Source: a bacterium (GTDB lineage: Bacteria; Bacteroidota; Bacteroidia; Bacteroidales; UBA932). Taken from it: DNA of 10,462 bases. Shown piece by piece: positions 7,500 through 10,462 of the stretch (positions are counted from its first letter, which is position 1; each line of letters starts with the position of its first letter). The position numbers and the translations under genes were made by a program. The DNA is taken from contig SFUD01000008.1 in the NCBI GenBank assembly GCA_004561775.1, forward strand, positions 1-10,462. The letters run 5' to 3'. The notes below the pieces were generated by a model, which was not told where the DNA came from, did no database searches, and worked only from the letters and a program-made list of their open reading frames with translations.

Positions 7500-8954
7500 A
7501 TGACCAGATTTATCAGCATTATCACAATGTCCGCACTCCTTATATGGGGTTGCGGACATTCTGCTGTTGAGCAGAGCTCCAACCAGCAGATAGCCGCCCT
7601 TATGGAGGCTGGAGAATTTACCCGCGCAACCGCTGCAATAAAGGAGAAGATAGCAAAAGAGCAGCTCTCTCCGGAGGAGGTTTATCACCTCAACTTCCTC
7701 ATAGATAAGATGGAGAGAATAAAAATAGACTACTCCAAGGCAGATACCGCCGCTCTCTCCTACATTAAAAAGTATATTCCCGATGTAACCCCGGAGCAGA
7801 TTGCAGCCTGGGAGGCCTCCGGAGCCCTTGAGGGAATGATGATAGATGGTGTAAAGAGATATTTCAGCTCCGCGCCTCGCAACCTCTTCAGAATAAGCAA
7901 AGAGGCTCAGAGCTACTGGAGCAAGATAAACGGCCGCCAGTCCGACGGTCTGGACCAGTTTCTTGCGGAGTATCTTCCAAAGTGCGTAGCGGAGGCAAAG
8001 GCTCAGAAGAGCAACTCCTTCAACCACTTTGTAAAACCGCAGAAGATGCGTTACACCTACACTCTCACAGTACCTGCCGGAGAGGTGCCGGAGGGCGAGA
8101 TGATAAGAGTATGGATGCCATACCCAAGAGAGATTGCAAAATACAAGGAGCTAAAACTCATCTCCACCTCTCAGCCGGAATATATCATCTCTCCCGATTC
8201 ATATCTCCACAAGAGCATCTATATGGAGAAGGCAGCAAAGGCGGACGAGCCTGCCATCTTCTCATACCAGTTGAGTTTTACCTCCTACAACCAGTGGTTC
8301 AGCTTTAAGGCAGAGGATGTAAAACCTTACAACACAGAGAGCGACCTCTACAAAGAGTTTACAGCGGAGCGCAAGACCCACGTAATCTTCACTCCGGAGC
8401 TCAAGGCTCTTGCCGACAGCGTTGTGGGAGATGAGCAGAACCCTTACCTTAAGGCCAAGAGAATCTGGACATACATTGCCCAGACCTATCCTTGGGCCAG
8501 CGCTCGCGAGTACTCCACACTAGACAACATACCATCATATGTAATAAAGAACCGCCACGGAGACTGCGGTCAGGTTAGCCTTCTCTTCATAACAATGTGC
8601 CGCTACAAAGGCATTCCTGCCAAATGGCAGAGCGGCTGGATGCTCCATCCAGGCGATGTAAACCTCCACGACTGGGCAGAGGCTTACTTTGAGGGAATAG
8701 GCTGGGTACCTGTAGACCAATCATTCGGCTTTGTTGCAAATACAGAGGACGAAGATGAGCGCTTCTTCTTTACCAAGGGTCTGGACGCATACCGACTCAT
8801 AGTAAACGAAGACTTCTCTGCAGACTTCTACCCTGCAAAGATCTACCCTAGAAGCGAGACCGTTGACTTCCAGCGCGGCGAGGTTGAGTGGCGCGGCGGC
8901 AACCTCTACTTCAACCGCTGGGACTACAATATGGATGTAGAGTACCTCAACTAG
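7500..8954 (+). CDS. transglutaminase-like domain lipoprotein
   Basis: Predicted exported lipoprotein with a papain-like transglutaminase (TGc) domain; the substrate is unknown. The ATG at 7500 was chosen over the TTG at 7470 because it gives a compact signal sequence (RFISIITMSALLIWGC) with a lipobox IWGC and lipidated Cys18. Residues 19 to about 180 form a mostly helical region I do not recognise. From about 183 a beta-rich segment begins (MRYTYTLTVPAGEVPEGE, then RVWMPYPRE), common upstream of TGc domains in Bacteroidota proteins. The catalytic triad is complete: Cys356 in NRHGDCGQVS, His390 in NLHDWAEAYF, and Asp406 in WVPVDQSFGF. The C-terminal part (DAYRLIVNEDFS onward) also fits this group. 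It could act as a peptidase on peptides or peptidoglycan, or in cross-linking; peptide hydrolysis seems likelier by family precedent. It begins 31 bases after efp. Confidence 0.88.
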   Translation: MTRFISIITMSALLIWGCGHSAVEQSSNQQIAALMEAGEFTRATAAIKEKIAKEQLSPEEVYHLNFLIDKMERIKIDYSKADTAALSYIKKYIPDVTPEQIAAWEASGALEGMMIDGVKRYFSSAPRNLFRISKEAQSYWSKINGRQSDGLDQFLAEYLPKCVAEAKAQKSNSFNHFVKPQKMRYTYTLTVPAGEVPEGEMIRVWMPYPREIAKYKELKLISTSQPEYIISPDSYLHKSIYMEKAAKADEPAIFSYQLSFTSYNQWFSFKAEDVKPYNTESDLYKEFTAERKTHVIFTPELKALADSVVGDEQNPYLKAKRIWTYIAQTYPWASAREYSTLDNIPSYVIKNRHGDCGQVSLLFITMCRYKGIPAKWQSGWMLHPGDVNLHDWAEAYFEGIGWVPVDQSFGFVANTEDEDERFFFTKGLDAYRLIVNEDFSADFYPAKIYPRSETVDFQRGEVEWRGGNLYFNRWDYNMDVEYLN

Positions 8955-8973
8955 CCGTTTGCAGGTGGCAATT

Positions 8974-9600
8974 ATGGATTATATAGCAGAATACTCCCGA
9001 AAGGCAGACCAACTTCTCCTTTGGCTAGAAAAAGAGACCAATCTCCGCTCCAACTACGCAAGAATGCTCTGTGGAGCTGAGGAGGGCACCCTTTTGGAAT
9101 TCATCTCAAAGATGATTTCGCCCAAACACATATTGGAGATAGGCACCTTTACGGGATATTCTGCAATATGCCTTGCACGCGGCCTTCGGGATGGCGGCAG
9201 ACTGGATGCGCTGGAGATAAACGACGAACTTGCAGACCTTATCCTCACAGCCTTTGAACGCGCCAACCTCTCGCATTGCACAAACCTCATACTTGGAGAT
9301 GCGCTAGAGATAATACCAACCTTGGATTGCACCTACGACCTTGTCTTTATGGATGCCAACAAGAGGGACTATATAAAATACTACAACGCATTTATAGATA
9401 AGGTGCGCAGCGGCGGGTTCATCATAGCGGACAACGTCCTATGGAGCGGAAAGGTCCTCTCCGGCAACCCCACAGAGATGCCCCACGACCCTCAAACAAT
9501 GGGCATCCACGCCTTCAACCAGATGATATCCCAAGACCCGCGCGTAGAGAACGTCATCATTCCCCTCCGCGACGGCATCAACCTTATCCGCAAAAAATAA
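8974..9600 (+). CDS. class I SAM-dependent O-methyltransferase (COG4122/TrmR-like)
   Basis: Cation-dependent methyltransferase of the caffeoyl-CoA O-methyltransferase/COG4122 group, which also includes TrmR, a tRNA 5-hydroxyuridine methyltransferase. The ATG at 8974 gives 208 residues; a TTG at 8959 would add five unsupported residues. Helical N-terminus, then SAM motif I ILEIGTFTGYSA (53-64), ribose-contact acidic residue Glu81 in ALEIN, and LGDALEI (107-113). Metal ligands are Asp127 in FMDANKRDYIKYYN and Asp153-Asn154 in ADNVLWSG. The C-terminus (VENVIIPLRDGINLIRK) is the standard ending. It starts 19 bases after the lipoprotein stop and is probably in the same transcript. A tRNA-modifying role is plausible, but small-molecule methylation cannot be excluded, so no gene symbol is given. 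Confidence 0.93.
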   Translation: MDYIAEYSRKADQLLLWLEKETNLRSNYARMLCGAEEGTLLEFISKMISPKHILEIGTFTGYSAICLARGLRDGGRLDALEINDELADLILTAFERANLSHCTNLILGDALEIIPTLDCTYDLVFMDANKRDYIKYYNAFIDKVRSGGFIIADNVLWSGKVLSGNPTEMPHDPQTMGIHAFNQMISQDPRVENVIIPLRDGINLIRKK

Positions 9601-9640
9601 TTCGCCCACACCACAACTTGCGGACCAACAAACAAGAGAT

Positions 9641-9802
9641 TCATAAATTCATATTCTTCCTAGCCACCTCATTCTCCATAAACGGAGCAAGTTTCTCGCA
9701 ACTCGCCTTAAAGGAACAATCGGCACAGGTCTCAAACCCATACCGAAACTTCCTCCCGAGCACAAAATCGACATTTTTGTGCGCTTTTTGCCTCCGAAAC
9801 CC
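9641..9802 (-). pseudogene. possible 3' remnant of a cysteine-rich protein gene
   Basis: On the minus strand a frame is open from 9802 to a TGA at 9643-9641, just 41 bases past the O-methyltransferase stop. The last 35 residues or so look like natural protein: FRYGFETCADCSFKASCEKL, then APFMENEVARKNMNL, with a CxxCxxxxxC pattern. Codon choice is plausible. Its upstream half runs directly into the 62-base repeats, and stops close the frame beyond 9802. The only start-like codon is a GTG at 9763 (giving 40 residues). I read it as the surviving C-terminus of a metal- or Fe-S-binding protein cut off by repeat insertion. It could also be a tiny gene or chance. I do not recognise the family with certainty. 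Confidence 0.3.
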
Positions 9803-9909
9803 CTATTTTCGGCCCTTTCAAGCACAAAATCGGGATTTTTGTGCGCTTTTGCCATTCAAAACCCACATTTTCGGCCTTTTCGAGCACAAAATCGGCATTT
9901 TTGTGCTCG
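9758..9909. repeat. 62-base tandem repeat, about 2.5 copies, each with a palindrome
   Basis: Units start at 9758, 9820 and 9882; the first two are full length and differ at about 11 of 62 positions by eye, the third stops at its palindrome. Each unit begins with the arms GCACAAAA and TTTTGTGC around a 7-base loop (9760-9782, 9822-9844, 9884-9906). In the third copy the arms extend to 11 perfectly paired bases (9881-9891 with 9899-9909). The first unit also has a smaller stem CCGAAA/TTTCGG. The palindromes are identical in the arms while the spacers drift, which suggests selection or recent duplication of the hairpin. There is no T-tract after the stems, so a plain terminator is not obvious. 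Confidence 0.85.
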
Positions 9910-9933
9910 AGCAGAGGGACAAGTGGCATCGGG

Positions 9934-9955
9934 AAGCGTAATCGCGGAGACGCTT
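9934..9955. repeat. small inverted repeat AAGCGT/ACGCTT
   Basis: Six-base arms at 9934-9939 and 9950-9955 enclose a 10-base loop. It sits between the 62-base repeats and the inverted arm at 9967. It is weak on its own and may be chance. Confidence 0.35.
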
Positions 9956-9966
9956 AGCGTAAACGT

Positions 9967-9991
9967 GGCCTTCCTGCAAATCACCGCGCGC
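9967..9991. repeat. inverted copy of the 31-base repeat unit
   Basis: These 25 bases are the reverse complement of 10114-10138 at 24 of 25 positions, with 21 in a row perfect (9971-9991), and equally match the second copy at 10145-10169. The two arms face each other across 122 bases holding an AT-rich stretch (about 9998-10030) and a hairpin. The arrangement fits a very stable long stem or the terminal inverted repeats of a small MITE-like element. Confidence 0.85.
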
Positions 9992-10037
9992 GTTTCGAAA
10001 ATGTAAATACCTCATAACCAAATAATTAACTTTCACA

Positions 10038-10071
10038 GCGGTGCTCGGTGAGCTCAAATCGAGGCCACCGC
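10038..10071. repeat. imperfect hairpin between the long inverted arms
   Basis: GCGGTG at 10038-10043 pairs with CACCGC at 10066-10071, with an inner TCG/CGA pairing that continues the stem. It lies in the interior of the 9967/10114 inverted pair and is preceded by an AT-rich stretch. Confidence 0.5.
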
Positions 10072-10110
10072 GCGGGCCAATGTGCCCCAGAGGTGCCTAG
10101 AACAAGGATT

Positions 10111-10172
10111 CGTGCGCGCGGTGATTTGCAGGAACGCCGCACGTGCGCGCGGTGATTTGCAGGAACGCCGCA
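10111..10172. repeat. perfect tandem duplication of a 31-base unit
   Basis: Bases 10111-10141 and 10142-10172 are identical over all 31 positions and directly abut. The unit begins CGTGCGCGCGGTGATTTGC and ends GAACGCCGCA. Each copy can fold on itself (TGCG.GCG with CGC-CGCA, one bulged base, loop of about 14). There is no spacer, so this is not a CRISPR array. Exact identity implies recent duplication or active maintenance. Confidence 0.9.
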
Positions 10173-10174
10173 TC

Positions 10175-10190
10175 AGGCCAGGCTTGGCCT
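10175..10190. repeat. hairpin AGGCCA-GGCT-TGGCCT
   Basis: A perfect six-base stem with a four-base loop, directly after the 31-base repeats and at the left edge of the structured stretch. On the plus strand it is followed by TATCTCC, which can pair with 10241-10247. Confidence 0.55.
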
Positions 10191-10207
10191 TATCTCCCAT
10201 CGGATAC

Positions 10208-10229
10208 CTGCGCCCTGGCCAGGCGACAG
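10208..10229. repeat. hairpin adjoining the outermost nested helix
   Basis: CTG-CGCC at 10208-10214 pairs with GGCG-A-CAG at 10222-10229 (seven pairs, one bulged A). The loop region contains the palindrome CCTGGCCAGG (10214-10223). It ends one base before the left arm of the large nested structure at 10230. Confidence 0.5.
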
Positions 10230-10452
10230 CCTCATCCGGCGGAGATACGGAGGTGGCGTAGGCAATCGGTGCAGATGGGCCGACAGATTTGCTATGTCTG
10301 AGCAGCGGCCCTACGTGGCAGCAATGGGGATGGGCGCATATATGTTAATAGGTGCTGCGAAAGGCCGCACTCAGCAGCTGCGAGTTAGCAAATCCGGCCC
10401 AGGTGCGCCAGATTGCTAGCCAAACCGGAGTGCTTTTCTCCGCCGGATGAGG
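10230..10452. ncRNA. candidate large structured RNA (five nested helices), strand unknown
   Basis: Complementary segments nest without crossing. P1 is 10230-10245 with 10437-10452 (16 perfect pairs, CCTCATCCGGCGGAGA on the left). P1a is GCAATC 10262-10267 with 10411-10416. P2 is 10277-10294 with 10386-10400 (GGGCCG, a three-base ACA bulge, then GATTTGCTA; 15 pairs). P3 is 10298-10310 with 10363-10374 (CTGAG-CA-GCGGCC against GGCCGC-A-CTCAG; 11 pairs). P4 is GCAGCA 10318-10323 with 10353-10358, capped by a 29-base loop. Small asymmetric bulges between perfect helices are typical of functional RNA. A DNA-level alternative is the non-coding end of a mobile element. Signatures of tmRNA, RNase P RNA and SRP RNA were not seen, and there is no clear promoter on either strand. 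Confidence 0.45.
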
Positions 10453-10462
10453 TTTGTTGCTG

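Larger units (their letters stand above)
9601..10462. other. 862-base stretch without a convincing intact gene
   Basis: This region contains the possible minus-strand remnant, the 62-base repeats, the inverted/tandem 31-base unit and the nested helices described separately. Open frames across it are short, run through the repeats and lack protein-like character. G+C counted by hand over 10141-10380 is 147 of 240 (61%), which is high for the window. No tRNA or rRNA segment was recognised. The right edge is cut by the end of the window. Confidence 0.75.

Noticed and set aside
9587..9624. Terminator after the O-methyltransferase (TCCGCAA/TTGCGGA)
   Set aside because: Seven pairs around a 24-base loop with no T-tract is too weak to call, and the left arm lies in the coding region.
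9649..9929. Minus-strand open frames through the 62-base repeats
   Set aside because: Their sequence is the repeat itself read in different frames (recurring DFVLE-like and KRTK-like pieces), a common artefact of repeats lacking stops.
9441..9941. Plus-strand open frame spanning the O-methyltransferase end and the repeats
   Set aside because: It overlaps a well-supported gene in another frame and its second half is translated hairpin repeat; no recognisable protein features.
10111..10172. CRISPR array
   Set aside because: Two direct repeats abut with no spacer, and no cas gene is present.
9601..10462. tRNA, rRNA, tmRNA, RNase P or SRP RNA in the gene-free stretch
   Set aside because: None of the conserved signatures I know for these RNAs (T-loop, GAGGAAAGUC-like core, GGAAG-type SRP loop) could be found on either strand.

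Overview
This window looks like a chromosomal segment from a member of the Bacteroidales (Bacteroidota). The evidence is a DUF4783 secreted protein, late menaquinone genes, an adjacent cmk-ispH pair with Bacteroidales-type IspH wording (CGATSTPKW near the C-terminus), and promoters with a TAnnTTTG -7 box in place of a sigma-70 -10 box. Shine-Dalgarno sequences are generally absent. Genus and species cannot be assigned from the sequence alone.

Layout: positions 3-3970 carry a same-strand run of four genes. They are an NtrY-like sensor histidine kinase (5' end outside the window), menA, ubiE/menG, and a small exported DUF4783 protein. Convergent to them, with an 8-base gap, is a sigma-54 response regulator on the minus strand (3979-5136). 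It carries receiver and AAA+ domains but no C-terminal DNA-binding helix-turn-helix. A 102-base divergent intergenic region with two opposed -7 boxes separates it from cmk-ispH (overlapping ATGA, 5239-6818). Then come efp with its own promoter (6899-7468), a transglutaminase-like lipoprotein (7500-8954) and a class I O-methyltransferase (8974-9600).

How the genes fit together: MenA and MenG perform the last two steps of menaquinone synthesis, and IspH supplies the isoprenoid precursors from which the quinone tail is built. Cmk and EF-P are housekeeping genes. The kinase and the sigma-54 regulator look like a split two-component pair, separated by the quinone genes and on opposite strands. That pairing is inferred.

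The last 860 bases (9601-10462) hold no convincing intact gene and are the least explained part of the window. From left to right they contain a possible minus-strand remnant of a cysteine-rich protein, 2.5 copies of a 62-base tandem repeat with strong palindromes, and a long inverted pair whose right arm is a perfectly duplicated 31-base unit. They end in a set of five properly nested complementary segments from 10230 to 10452, which looks like a large structured RNA or the non-coding end of a mobile element running past the window edge.
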